The notes beneath the pieces are model-generated. The model worked only from the letters and a program-made list of their open reading frames with translations. It did not search any database and was not told the DNA's origin. The position numbers were made by a program, and so were the translations under genes. 64,000 nucleotides of DNA, taken from assembly GCF_029589435.1 (NCBI RefSeq), contig NZ_JARRAG010000005.1:38765-102764 (forward strand), written 5' to 3'. This document shows, in pieces, positions 7,464 to 16,658 of this stretch. This stretch comes from Paludisphaera mucosa (GTDB taxonomy: Bacteria > Planctomycetota > Planctomycetia > Isosphaerales > Isosphaeraceae). The number at the start of each line of letters is the position of its first letter. Position 1 is the stretch's first letter.

Positions 7464-8402
7464 AGGCTATCCGGTAAGACTCCAGGGCCGTACGTTGTTG
7501 GGGTGGAAGGACGCCCCGACGACCCGCCGCCCCAAGGACGACCCGCGTGCGCAAGCCCTATCCCTCGGATCTGACCGACGAGCAATGGGCGATCCTGGAG
7601 CCCATGATCACGATCAATACGGACGGGCGGCCGCGGATCATTGACATGCGCGAGGTCGTCGACGCGATCCTTTATCTGAACCGCTCGGGCTGCCAGTGGG
7701 ACATGCTGCCGCACGACCTGCCGGCGAAGAGCACGGTCTACGACCACTTCGCCCGCTGGCGCGACGACGGCACCTGGAAGCGGGTCCAGGAGGCCCTGCG
7801 GCGGCGGGTCCGCGAGGCGGCCGGCCGCGACCCGGCCCCCAAGGTCGGCTGCATCGACAGCCAGACGGTCAAGGGGGCCGAGGTGGGCGGGACTCGGGGC
7901 TACGACGGCGGCAAGAAGCCGTCGGGCCGGAAGCGTCACATCGTCGTGGACTCGCTGGGCCTGCTGCTGGCCGTGCTGGTCTCGGCGGCGAACCTCGACG
8001 ACGGGACGTGGGCCCCGCGCGTGCTGGCCCGCCTGACCGCCGGGCAGTGCACGCGGCTGGAGGCCGTGCGGGGCGACGCCAAGTACCGGAACCACGCGCT
8101 GGACCGCTGGCTGGCGGACGGGCGAAGGATCGGGGCGTACGTCGTGGAAGTCGTCGAGCGGCCGCCCGGCTCGGTCGGGTTCGTCCACGTCGCGAAACGC
8201 TGGGTCGTGGAGCGGACGTTCGCCTGGATCGGCCGCTCGCGGCGCAACAGCCGCGACTACGAGCGGCTGGAGATCTCGTCCGAGGCGATGATCATGCTCG
8301 GGTCGATCCATCGCATGCTCCGGACGTTGGAACCCGATCTATACGATCCGCCCGCGCCCTTCAAATACCGCGAAAACCAGGGATTGGTTACCGGATAGCT
8401 TC
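7464..8402 (+). mobile_element. IS5-family-like insertion sequence
   Basis: The element is bounded by inverted repeats sharing GCTATCCGGTAA (7466-7477 and, inverted, 8388-8399). The match extends outward to about 15 of 16 positions. It holds a single transposase gene (7547-8398) whose stop lies inside the right repeat. Flanking triplets are TCA on the left and TTA on the right, which fits a TNA target preference but is not an exact duplication. The element sits just upstream of the ParA gene at 7361. Confidence 0.85.
7547..8398 (+). CDS. IS5-family DDE transposase
   Basis: The 283-residue protein begins at a GTG with AAGGA eight bases upstream. Its N terminus (YPSDLTDEQWAILEPM) and the segment CQWDMLPHDLPAKSTVYDHF are typical of the IS5 N-terminal DUF4096-like domain. 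The catalytic DDE core shows GCIDSQTVKG (first Asp), RGDAKYR (second Asp) and VERTFAWIGRSRR (Glu). The frame is full length and uninterrupted, so the element may be active. The gene fills nearly the whole element, as expected for a one-frame IS5 member. Confidence 0.93.
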   Translation: MRKPYPSDLTDEQWAILEPMITINTDGRPRIIDMREVVDAILYLNRSGCQWDMLPHDLPAKSTVYDHFARWRDDGTWKRVQEALRRRVREAAGRDPAPKVGCIDSQTVKGAEVGGTRGYDGGKKPSGRKRHIVVDSLGLLLAVLVSAANLDDGTWAPRVLARLTAGQCTRLEAVRGDAKYRNHALDRWLADGRRIGAYVVEVVERPPGSVGFVHVAKRWVVERTFAWIGRSRRNSRDYERLEISSEAMIMLGSIHRMLRTLEPDLYDPPAPFKYRENQGLVTG

Positions 8403-8579
8403 TTACAGGGCGAACGTGGGGTCGATGACGCCGTAGTCCCGGTCGTCCTTCCAACAGCCTGCCTGCCGGCTGTCGCCGAAGTGGGACCCGGCCGAGGACG
8501 CAGCACCGGCGCTCGTGGCATCGCCGTCGATCGAGAAAGACTTCTCGCAGTCGTCGGTCCATTCGATCGCGCCGACCCC
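8403..8579 (-). pseudogene. Orphan 3' coding fragment next to the IS
   Basis: A minus-strand frame open for 58 codons has a protein-like sequence (AIEWTDDCEKSFSIDG, then HFGDSRQAGCWKDD and YGVIDPTFAL). It ends in a stop that coincides with the IS right boundary. There is no start codon in the frame; a stop lies immediately upstream. The NVIDP/VIDPTFAL-like end recalls the C termini of some planctomycete DUF1559 proteins, but this is too short to assign. It is probably debris from a gene disrupted here. Confidence 0.25.
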
Positions 8580-8795
8580 TTACGCCCGGCTATCCGCCGA
8601 GGGCCGGAACTGGTGCGGCGTATTCACGAGCGCGCCGGACGCTCGCGGGTCAGGCCTTTGGATCAGGGCGTCTTCGAATGCCGTGGCAATCCGGTGGGAC
8701 GAGAACTTTGGTAGAACCGCTGCATGCTTCGTTGAGTGCTCCGAATTCGGCCGTGGACATGGGGCCGCCATCTAGAAAGAGGGCGGGGGACGAGG

Positions 8796-9821
8796 ATGGC
8801 CGGAGGACGACCCTGCCGAGGGTTCACCCTGATCGAGGCGATCGTGGTCGTCGCGGTGATCGGCGTGCTGGTCGCCCTGCTGCTGCCGGCCGTCCAGGCG
8901 GCGCGCGAGGCCGCCCGTCGGATGGGATGCGTCGGCAACCTGAAGCAGCTCGCCCTGGCGGCGGCCGGATACGAGCATCAGGTGGGCTGCTATCCGATGG
9001 GGAACCCCGTCCGCACGGACGCCAGGTTCCCCCAGGCCGTCCTCGACGGCCACAGCGTCTTCGTCGCGCTGCTGCCCTTCCTGGAGCAGAAGCCGCTCTT
9101 CGACGCGTTCAACTTCGACAGGTCGATCAACTACTGCGACAACGCGACGGCCATCGCCACGAGGGTGGCCGTCCTCTCCTGCCCGAGCGACCACGCGGCC
9201 GGCGGGCCGAAGCCCGCCCTCTACTGGCTGATCGACGCCGTAGGGCCGTCGATGACGAACATCTCCTCGTACGCCGGCTGTTCGGGGATGGTCTATCGAT
9301 ATCCGGCGTCGGCCGCGGAGATCGCGAGGATGCCGCTCCACAACCGGCAGTGCGACGGCGTGTTCTTCGTGGACAGCCGCGTCCGCCGGGCGGAGATCGC
9401 GGACGGCGCGAGCAACACTCTCATGTTCTGCGAGCGGGCCCACGCGCGACTGACGATCCCCGGGCCCGACGAGTACCACTGGTGGTCCGACGGCTGGATG
9501 TGCGACAACCATTTCCTGACGGCGTTCCCGATCAACCCGACCATCGCCCCAGACCCGGCCGGCTACTACGGCTACACGGCGCAACTCTGGGCGGCCTCCA
9601 GCCTGCACGGGGGCGGCGCGAACTTCGCGATGTGCGACGGATCGGTACGGTTCCTCAAGGACTCGATCGACACCATGGCCGTCGACGGCAACGGCATCCC
9701 GGTGGGGGTCGCTGGCAACGTCGAAGTCGGCGTCACCTTCGCCCCCGGGACGAGGTTCGGGGTGTATCAGCATCTCGGCAGCAGGGCGGGCGGAGAGGTC
9801 GTGGGCGCGGACGCTTACTGA
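8796..9821 (+). CDS. DUF1559 pilin-like protein (H-X9-DG family)
   Basis: The start at 8796 gives a prepilin-type leader: MAGGRPCRG, cleavage before FTLIE with the conserved Glu at mature position 5, and a hydrophobic stretch (VVVVAVIGVLVALLLPAV). AREAARR follows, the hallmark of the DUF1559 family that is hugely expanded in planctomycetes. The body contains the usual Cys-bearing segments and a C-terminal SLHGGGANFAMCDGSVRFL, the H-X9-DG motif. At 341 residues it is of normal family length. These proteins are thought to be exported pseudopilin-like surface proteins; the role of any one of them is unknown. It stands alone, about 260 bases before the sigma factor gene. Confidence 0.93.
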   Translation: MAGGRPCRGFTLIEAIVVVAVIGVLVALLLPAVQAAREAARRMGCVGNLKQLALAAAGYEHQVGCYPMGNPVRTDARFPQAVLDGHSVFVALLPFLEQKPLFDAFNFDRSINYCDNATAIATRVAVLSCPSDHAAGGPKPALYWLIDAVGPSMTNISSYAGCSGMVYRYPASAAEIARMPLHNRQCDGVFFVDSRVRRAEIADGASNTLMFCERAHARLTIPGPDEYHWWSDGWMCDNHFLTAFPINPTIAPDPAGYYGYTAQLWAASSLHGGGANFAMCDGSVRFLKDSIDTMAVDGNGIPVGVAGNVEVGVTFAPGTRFGVYQHLGSRAGGEVVGADAY

Positions 9822-10078
9822 AGGCGCGCCGGCCCGGGTCGCGCGAGCCCGCCTGAGTCGCTAAGCCGGCCTCGCGTCCCGGGCGGGCCGTCGGCCCCGC
9901 ACCCGATCGAGAGCCCGGTCCGCGTCGGCCGTGCGCCGAGGGGTCCGGGTCCATCGCGATCACGGGGGACTTCGGGAAACGCCTTGCCGCGGCCTCGCGA
10001 GTCCGCAAACATAATTGCATGCCGGCACTGGCCGGCGGCCCGACGCCGGGGCCGGACGCGGCGACGGACGTCATCCTC

Positions 10079-10660
10079 ATGGGCGAACGCCAGGCCGTCA
10101 CGCAGATCCTCGATGCCATCGGCGGCGGCGACCCGAAGGCCGCCCGCGAGCTGCTCCCCCTCGTCTACGACGAGCTCCGCGCCCTGGCCTCGCGCCGCCT
10201 CGCGGGCGAGTCGCCCGGGCAGACCCTCCAGGCCACCGCCCTGGTGCACGAGGCGTACCTGCGGCTGGTGGGGCCCGACGACCCCCGGCCCTGGAACGAC
10301 CGCCGGCACTTCTACGCCGCCGCCGCCGAGGCGATGCGTCGCATCCTGATCGATCGCGCCCGCGACCGTAGGCGCCTAAAGCGGGGGGGGACGCGACGTC
10401 GCGAGCCCCTGGCGCTGGAGCACCTCCTGGACGACGACGCCCCGCCCGACGACCTGATCGCCCTCGACGAGGCGGTGGAGAGGCTGACGCAGGTCGACCC
10501 CGGCGCCGCCGAGCTGGCCAAGCTCCGCCTCTTCGCCGGCCTGGGGCTGGGAGAGTCGGCCAGGACGCTCGGCATGCCCCGGCGCTCGGCCGACCGCCTG
10601 TGGGCCTTCGCCCGGTCCTGGCTCTTCGTGGCCTTGAACCCGCCCGACCCGGCGGGCTGA
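10079..10660 (+). CDS. ECF-type RNA polymerase sigma factor
   Basis: The product matches the ECF subgroup common in planctomycetes and acidobacteria. It has an N-terminal region with GDPKAARELLPLVYDELR, then LASRRLAGESPGQTLQATAL, VHEAYLRLV and RRHFYAAAAEAMRRILIDRA (region 2), and a C-terminal region-4 helix-turn-helix (LFAGLGLGESARTLGMPRR, with SADRLWAFARSWLF). The start at 10079 is chosen because family members begin just before this first helix; an ATG at 10019 would add 20 residues. The gene lies 76 bases before a large Ser/Thr kinase on the same strand. This pairing is typical of planctomycetes, where the kinase is thought to take part in controlling the sigma factor. No anti-sigma factor is visible. 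Confidence 0.9.
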   Translation: MGERQAVTQILDAIGGGDPKAARELLPLVYDELRALASRRLAGESPGQTLQATALVHEAYLRLVGPDDPRPWNDRRHFYAAAAEAMRRILIDRARDRRRLKRGGTRRREPLALEHLLDDDAPPDDLIALDEAVERLTQVDPGAAELAKLRLFAGLGLGESARTLGMPRRSADRLWAFARSWLFVALNPPDPAG

Positions 10661-10736
10661 CGCCCGGAATCTTGGCGCACCCGCGGCCCGGACGGGGCTT
10701 ACTCGGGGGATCCCTCCTCAAACTCTAGAGGCCTCG

Positions 10737-13700
10737 ATGCCCCCCCGCGATCTCCGCTCGATATTCCTCGGTGCCGTCGACCTCCCCCCCGGCCCGGGTC
10801 GGGACGCCTTCCTCGACGAGGCGTGCGACGGCGGCCCGGCGCTGCGCGCCCAAATGGAGGCCCTGCTGCGGGCCCACGAAGCCGCCGGCGGCTTCGTCGA
10901 CTCCCCGACCACCGGGGCGTCCCCCGACGCCGACGCTCCCCCGGGGGCGGCGGTCGATGCCGAGGCGTCGCGGACGGGGATCGGGTCGCGCATCGGGCCC
11001 TACAAGCTCCTCCAGGTCATCGGCGAGGGGGGGATGGGCGTGGTCTTCATGGCCGAGCAGGAGAGGCCCGTGCGTCGCAGGGTCGCCCTGAAGGTCATCC
11101 GGGCCGGCATGGACACCGGCCAGGTCGTGGCGCGGTTCGAGGCCGAGCGGCAGGCCCTCGCCCTGATGGATCATCCCAACATCGCCAGGATCCTCGACGG
11201 AGGCGCCACCGACGCGGGCCGGCCCTACTTCGTGATGGAGCTGATCGCGGGCGTCCCCATCACCCGATTCTGCGACGAGGCCGGGCTCTCGCTCCAGGAG
11301 CGGCTGAAATTGTTCACGGCCGTCTGCGGCGCGGTCCAGCACGCACACCAGAAGGGGGTCGTCCATCGCGACCTGAAGCCCTCCAACATCCTGGTCGCGA
11401 CGGTCGACGGCCGACCGACGCCCAAGGTGATCGACTTCGGCGTGGCCAAGGCGATCGAGCAGCGGCTGACCGAGCGGACGATGTTCACGCAGTTCGGCGC
11501 GCTCGTCGGCACGCCCCAGTACATGAGCCCCGAGCAGGCCGACGTCGGCGGCCTGGACGTAGACACGCGGAGCGACGTCTACTCGCTCGGGGTGATCCTG
11601 TACGAGCTGCTCACCGGCAGCACCCCCCTGGAGCGCGACGGCCTCGTGGGGGCGGCCGTCGCCGCGATCCTGCTCCGCATCCGCGAGGAGGAGCCGCCCC
11701 GGCCCAGCACGCGCATCTCGGAGTCGTCGCAGAAGCTGGCCTCCCTGTCCGCCGTCCGCGGCGTCGAGCCGGCGCGGCTGACGAGGATCGTCCGCGGCGA
11801 CCTCGACTGGATCGTGATGAAGGCGCTGGAGAAGCAGAGGTCGCGCCGCTACGACTCGGCGGCCGGGCTCGCCCGGGACGTCCGCCGACACCTCGACGGC
11901 GACCCGGTGGAGGCCCGCCCGCCGTCCTCGCGTTACAAGCTGGGCAAGTTCGCCCGCAAGCATCGCGCGGCGCTGGCCGCGGCCGCCGGCCTCGCGCTGA
12001 TCCTCGCGGCCGCGACGGCGGTCAGCGCCGCGATGGCCGTCGCGGCCTCGAGGGCGAGGGCGCGGTCGGAGGCCGCCCGCAAGGAGGCCGAGGCGACCAC
12101 GCGCATCCTGATCGACCTGTTCCGCCTGCCCGACCCGAAGCTGCGGCGGAAGAACGTCCGGGTGGGAGAGCTGCTCGACGGGGCGATCGAGAAGGTCGAG
12201 GGCGACGAGGCCGTCTCCGACGGCCTCCGGGCGAGGGTGCTGCGCCAGCTGAAGTCGGCCCGAGACGCGGCGGGGGCGCCGGGCCCCAGGATGGCCGACC
12301 TGATGACCGGGGCCGTCCGCGACGTGATCGGGGGCGGCGCGACCATCCCGCCGAGGGTGCGCGGCAGGCTCCTCTACGCCCTGGGCCTGACGTGCCTCAC
12401 CCTCAACAACGACGGCGCGGCCTCGCACGACGCGATGGCGGAGGCGGCGCGGATCGGGGACGAACTCCTCGATCCGGACGACCCCGAGCTGCTCGCGACG
12501 CGGGCCGAGGTGGTCAACGAGGGCATCCCCCGGCCGTTCGACGACCGCCTGGAACGCTATGCGCGAGAGACCATCCGACGCTGCGAGCGCACGCTCGGCC
12601 GCGACGACGGGCTCACGCTCCACGCCCGCAGCCTCCTGGCCATTTATCTGGGCGACAATCGGCGGTTCGACGGGACGGTCGAATTCGCGCGGGAGACGTT
12701 GAGGCTGGCGGAGAGCCGCTACCGGCCGTGGGACGAGCCCGTATACGAGGCGAGGACGGTCCTCGGGTCCCTCCATCACCAGACCGGGGATTTCCAGGAG
12801 GCTTACGCGGTCGCCGGCCGCAATTACGAGGCGATGTCCCGGCCGCCGGGCCCGGGCCCCCGTTCCTACGACGCGATCCTCGTCCAGGGCCAGCTCGCCC
12901 AGCAGGCGTACCAGACGAGCCGCCTCGAAGAATCCATCGACGTTCGGAAGGACGTCGTCGAGAAGTGCGTCGAACTCCTGGGCGAGGGCCATTCCCTGAC
13001 CCTGGCGAACCGGAGACAGTTGGGCGCCGCCCAGTGGGATCTCGGTCGGCGGGAGGAGGGCATGGCGGAGATGCGCCGCGTCCTGGCGCGCGCCCGCGTG
13101 GAACTCGGCGAAGCCGACCTCTTCACCCTCCAGCTGCGATCCCTCGTCGTCCGGCTGGACGCCCTCCCGCCCGCGAACGCCGCCGAGGCGATCCCCGAGC
13201 TGCGGGCGGTGGCGGCCTCGATCGGCGACGATTTGAGCGCGACGTCGAGATTCCTCTTGATGGACGAGGTGAAATTTTCGCTCGTCTATTGCGAGTTGTG
13301 GACGGGCCGGTTCGAGCAGGCCGAGAAGGACTGCGAGGACTTGGTCGCGCTCGTGGAGGACCGCCGCCGCAGATTCGGACGCGACGATTGGATCCGGCAG
13401 AGGGAATTCCGGGCCAAGCTGCAGCTGGCGGCCGCGCGGCTCTGCCTGTCGAAGTTCGCCGACGCCCGCCTGCTGGTCGACGAGGTGGCCGGACAGATCC
13501 CCGAGGGCGAGGAGGACATGGGCGAGCTCCTGAACGAGGCCCGCTACCAACGGGCGGCCATCTGCACGCTCGAGGGGCGGGCGGCCGAAGCCCTCGAAAT
13601 CTCGAAGGACATCGAACGGCATCACGAGAGCCTCGACCTCCCCCGCGACGTGATCCCCCATCGCCTGCGGCTGCTCGAGGCCGATTGTCATTTCCAACTC

Positions 13701-14051
13701 GGCCGCTACGACGAGGCCGAGCGTCTCTGGGATGAGACGATCCCGCACCTGCCCCCGGACTTGGCGGAGTTCCGCCTGCGTTGGGGCATCCAATCCCGTC
13801 AGGGCGCCGTCTACATGAAGCGAGGGGAATACGCCAGGGCCGAGCCCTTGATCACGGCCGGTTATCAGGAGATGAAGGACCGCGAGCGGCTGGTCGAACC
13901 CTCCATCCGGCCCCGGCTGGCCGAGAACGCCCGGCGGGTCGTGGACCTCTACGAGCGTTGGGGCAAGCCGGACCGGGCCGCCGAGTGGCGGGCGCGGGTG
14001 GGGCGGCTCGACTCGCCGGGGCTCCCGGAGGACGTCTTCGCGCGACCATGA
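10737..14051 (+). CDS. Membrane Ser/Thr protein kinase with TPR-like C-terminal region
   Basis: This 1104-residue Hanks-type kinase has a variable N terminus (1-80). The kinase domain at about 85-370 shows a glycine loop (IGEGGMGVVF), catalytic Lys119 in VALKVI, HRDLKPSN with Asp212, and DFG Asp233. One membrane segment lies at about 410-435 (LAAAAGLALILAAATAVSA). The rest (about 450-1104) is helical and TPR-like, with recurring motifs such as YARETIRRCERTLGRDD and VLARARVELGEADLF. The kinase is probably cytoplasmic with the TPR region outside or periplasmic, where it could bind a ligand or partner. It follows the ECF sigma gene and is probably co-transcribed with it. All catalytic residues are present, so it should be active. 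Confidence 0.94.
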   Translation: MPPRDLRSIFLGAVDLPPGPGRDAFLDEACDGGPALRAQMEALLRAHEAAGGFVDSPTTGASPDADAPPGAAVDAEASRTGIGSRIGPYKLLQVIGEGGMGVVFMAEQERPVRRRVALKVIRAGMDTGQVVARFEAERQALALMDHPNIARILDGGATDAGRPYFVMELIAGVPITRFCDEAGLSLQERLKLFTAVCGAVQHAHQKGVVHRDLKPSNILVATVDGRPTPKVIDFGVAKAIEQRLTERTMFTQFGALVGTPQYMSPEQADVGGLDVDTRSDVYSLGVILYELLTGSTPLERDGLVGAAVAAILLRIREEEPPRPSTRISESSQKLASLSAVRGVEPARLTRIVRGDLDWIVMKALEKQRSRRYDSAAGLARDVRRHLDGDPVEARPPSSRYKLGKFARKHRAALAAAAGLALILAAATAVSAAMAVAASRARARSEAARKEAEATTRILIDLFRLPDPKLRRKNVRVGELLDGAIEKVEGDEAVSDGLRARVLRQLKSARDAAGAPGPRMADLMTGAVRDVIGGGATIPPRVRGRLLYALGLTCLTLNNDGAASHDAMAEAARIGDELLDPDDPELLATRAEVVNEGIPRPFDDRLERYARETIRRCERTLGRDDGLTLHARSLLAIYLGDNRRFDGTVEFARETLRLAESRYRPWDEPVYEARTVLGSLHHQTGDFQEAYAVAGRNYEAMSRPPGPGPRSYDAILVQGQLAQQAYQTSRLEESIDVRKDVVEKCVELLGEGHSLTLANRRQLGAAQWDLGRREEGMAEMRRVLARARVELGEADLFTLQLRSLVVRLDALPPANAAEAIPELRAVAASIGDDLSATSRFLLMDEVKFSLVYCELWTGRFEQAEKDCEDLVALVEDRRRRFGRDDWIRQREFRAKLQLAAARLCLSKFADARLLVDEVAGQIPEGEEDMGELLNEARYQRAAICTLEGRAAEALEISKDIERHHESLDLPRDVIPHRLRLLEADCHFQLGRYDEAERLWDETIPHLPPDLAEFRLRWGIQSRQGAVYMKRGEYARAEPLITAGYQEMKDRERLVEPSIRPRLAENARRVVDLYERWGKPDRAAEWRARVGRLDSPGLPEDVFARP

Positions 14052-14400
14052 TCCGTCCCGCCCCCGACCGTGGTCCGGGGACGATCCGCGCGCGGCTCGA
14101 TCCACCCTACGGTCCTCATGCTCGAGGCGACGGTCGTCCTACGCCCGCCCGGAGGGACCTCGCGAGCCCCGGTCGGGTCGCCCCGCGGGGCGCGACACCG
14201 CCGGCGTCGTGAATGGGTTCGGACGTAGCGCCGCCGAATCGATGCATCCGTCCGTCGGCCTTGCGTCCGACGCACGATCGCCTCGGAAAAAACATCGGCC
14301 GAGCTGGCGCATGTCGTGGAGGGACGGTGCTTATGGGGGGGTGAGGGCCGCCAGTCGCGGCGACCGGACTCGAACCCTGAACCCCGAACGGGAACGCCCC
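14052..14400. other. Intergenic stretch, no gene seen
   Basis: The frame of the downstream gene is open back to 14209, but the preceding sequence is Arg/Ser/Pro-rich and has no planctomycete-type leader. The start at 14401 is therefore preferred and this stretch is left non-coding. No hairpin with a T-run was seen after the kinase gene. Confidence 0.3.
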
Positions 14401-15879
14401 ATGAATCTCCTGAACCTACTCCGAGGCGGGAAGCGAAGCATCCGACCGTCGGCCCGTCGTCGGACGCTTTTCGCCGGCCGCGTCCTGGAGGGCCTGGAAG
14501 ATCGTCGACTGCTGGCGACCTATGCGACCTCGTCCGGCCTGAGACTCGCCCTCGCAGACGGTCCGACGCCGAGATCCGAGGCGGTCGTCGAGAATACAGA
14601 CGCCAGGGTGCCGGCCGGTTGGCTCGCGCCCTCCGACGGCCTCCCTCCCCTGCGACCCCTCTTGCCCCGAAACGGCGATGCGAGGCCTTTTCCGTCGCGG
14701 GGCGTCGGCGAGGGTGCCTATGGGCCCAGAACTTCAGTCCGCATTGCAATACCCACGCCGACTCCCCCGAGGCCGACTCCCACGCCGACTCCCCCGAGGC
14801 CGACTCCCACGCCGACTCCCCCGAGGCCGACTCCCACGCCGACGGGTTTGGAGACCTATGAAGCGGGAGACCTGAACATCTCGGTCGACATCGGCGACGT
14901 CAACGCGGACGGCAAGCCGGACGTACTGGTGTCGAATCACAATAACGACGGTGAGCCGTCGCTCAACATCCTGCTGAACAAGGGGGATGGCACGTTACTG
15001 CCGAAGGTCGGGTACGACGGCGGCCTTCATGCCGACCAGGCGAAGCTGGCGGACATGGACGGCGACGGGAAGCTCGACGTCGTGGCGATGAACTGGGGAG
15101 GCCAGGTGAGCGTCCTGAAGGGCCGCGGCGACGGCACCTTCGCGCCCCGGGCCGCCTATCCGAGCGGCGGTGAATCGCAGACCGGGATGGCGGTCGTCGA
15201 CCTCAACGGGGATGGCAGGCTGGATGTGGCCACGTCCCAGTATTATACGGGATATGTCAACGTATTGCTGAACGACGGGGATGGAACTTTGAGGCCTGTT
15301 GTCAGCCGTCGGACGACCTCGGGCGTCTTCTGGGTCGCGGCGGCCGACGTGGACTCGGACGGGAAGGCCGACCTGATCTCGGCGACCTGGGACTCGCGCG
15401 AGGGCAACGTGTTCCTGAACCGCGGGGACGGCGAGTTCGCCGCCCCGACGACGTTCGGCCTCGGCTACAACGTCACGCACCTGGCCGTCGGCGACCTCGA
15501 CCGGGACGGAAAGGCCGACCTGGTCGCCTCGAACACGGGCGACGGGACGATCGGCGTGCTGCTGGGCCGGGGCGACGGGACGTTCGCCCCCCAGAAGACG
15601 TATGCGGCGCCGGGCGTCGGCAACGCGGCCGTCGCCGACCTCGACCGCGACGGCGTGCCGGACGTGGTCGCGACCGACTTCGGCGACGGGGCGATCAGCC
15701 TCTTCCGGGGGGTCGGCGACGGGACGTTCGGGGCCCGCCGGGCGATCGCGATGGGGGCGGGCCCGGCCGGGGTCGCCGTCGGCGACCTGGACGGCGACGG
15801 CCTGGCCGACGTCGTGACGGCCAACCGGAACGACCGACGCATAAGCATCTTGAGGGGCAGGTTTCGACCGGGTTCGTGA
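14401..15879 (+). CDS. Secreted FG-GAP/VCBS repeat protein with PTP-rich linker
   Basis: The 492-residue product starts MNLLNLLRGGKRSIRPSARR and has the planctomycete export-associated motif LEDRRLLA at about residue 35. After a linker with three perfect 9-residue PTPTPPRPT repeats come seven FG-GAP/VCBS blades. Each carries a Ca-binding loop: DVNADGKPD, DMDGDGKLD, DLNGDGRLD, DVDSDGKAD, DLDRDGKAD, DLDRDGVPD and DLDGDGLAD. This predicts a seven-bladed integrin-alpha-like beta-propeller on the cell surface, probably binding calcium and a protein or glycan partner. No enzyme motif is present. It stands alone and its target is unknown. Confidence 0.88.
   Translation: MNLLNLLRGGKRSIRPSARRRTLFAGRVLEGLEDRRLLATYATSSGLRLALADGPTPRSEAVVENTDARVPAGWLAPSDGLPPLRPLLPRNGDARPFPSRGVGEGAYGPRTSVRIAIPTPTPPRPTPTPTPPRPTPTPTPPRPTPTPTGLETYEAGDLNISVDIGDVNADGKPDVLVSNHNNDGEPSLNILLNKGDGTLLPKVGYDGGLHADQAKLADMDGDGKLDVVAMNWGGQVSVLKGRGDGTFAPRAAYPSGGESQTGMAVVDLNGDGRLDVATSQYYTGYVNVLLNDGDGTLRPVVSRRTTSGVFWVAAADVDSDGKADLISATWDSREGNVFLNRGDGEFAAPTTFGLGYNVTHLAVGDLDRDGKADLVASNTGDGTIGVLLGRGDGTFAPQKTYAAPGVGNAAVADLDRDGVPDVVATDFGDGAISLFRGVGDGTFGARRAIAMGAGPAGVAVGDLDGDGLADVVTANRNDRRISILRGRFRPGS
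14752..14832 (+). repeat. Three tandem 27-bp repeats encoding PTPTPPRPT
   Basis: Three identical 27-base units (14752-14778, 14779-14805 and 14806-14832) followed by a partial unit encode the Pro/Thr linker between leader and propeller of the 14401 protein. Copy number is likely to vary by slippage. Confidence 0.9.
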
Positions 15880-16658
15880 TCCGAGCCGATGCGACGTGGA
15901 GGTGCAAGGGCGGCCCCGGGGTCGCCCTTCTTCATGCCCCGCCTTCCGAGATCACCTTCGGCAGATACGGGTCGCCTGGCCGTTCGAAAGCGCGGGAAGG
16001 TCGGTCCGGCGGCCGGCTCGACGAGCCGCCGTCGCATCCGCTGGGACGATCGGCCTGGGGGCGTTGCAGGCGGCCGTCCATCGAACAGGCCCCCTACTCC
16101 GTCCAAGCCGAACCTAGGTGCCATTATCGGACGCAGTAAGGACCCGACTCAAAGGACTTGGCTTAACGAGACGACACGGCGGCCGCCCGGGCTTCCGCCC
16201 TGAATCGAATCCTCGCCACAGGTTCAGTTTGCGTAACGGCGTTCTGGGTTCGACCCTTATAAGTCGGCGGGCGACTCTTCCGGATCGGCGCGGGAGCTGT
16301 CGACGGCGTCGCCTGATGAGTCCCTTCGGCCATCGCCTTTAGGAGGCTCAGGGCGGACGCCGAGCCGACCGACTTAACGATCGTGAACTCGGCGATCGAC
16401 CCGATGACCTGGTTGAACGTCGAAGCCGGCTCCGTAAGCCGTGGTTCGGACTTCGCGCCGGACTTGACGGCTCGGCCGTCGCGTAGGGGTGCATTTAGTT
16501 GGCGAAAGCCCGCGGCATTCCAGGGAGCCGACGCCGCCGCTGCCGACAGCCTTCGACGCATAACGACCGACGGCGTCGGTGATTGGACGACGCCCGCCGG
16601 GCCGCGTCGTCATCACCGTAGCAAGCCGCGCCTAAATGGCCGCAAGGTCCATCACGGG
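15880..16658. other. Intergenic region with no firm gene
   Basis: A minus-strand frame at 16163-16561 has one protein-like segment (TFNQVIGSIAEFTIVKSVGS) but otherwise Arg/Ala-rich sequence, and no ribosome binding site. I cannot support it as a gene. The word CCATTATCGGACGC at 16121-16134 recurs elsewhere in the window (see 26437) and may mark an old IS junction. Confidence 0.3.

Noticed and set aside
7460..8311. Minus-strand 283-residue frame opposite the IS5 transposase
   Set aside because: Shadow frame; the plus strand has a full transposase with the DDE motifs.
10725..14105. A 1126-residue minus-strand open frame opposite the kinase gene
   Set aside because: It is the antisense shadow of a clear Ser/Thr kinase in GC-rich DNA; the protein is Arg/Gly/Pro-rich without any domain.
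14340..14400. tRNA-like fragment (GGTTCGAGTCC on the minus strand)
   Set aside because: The T-loop-like word has no matching T-stem and no anticodon or acceptor arms around it.
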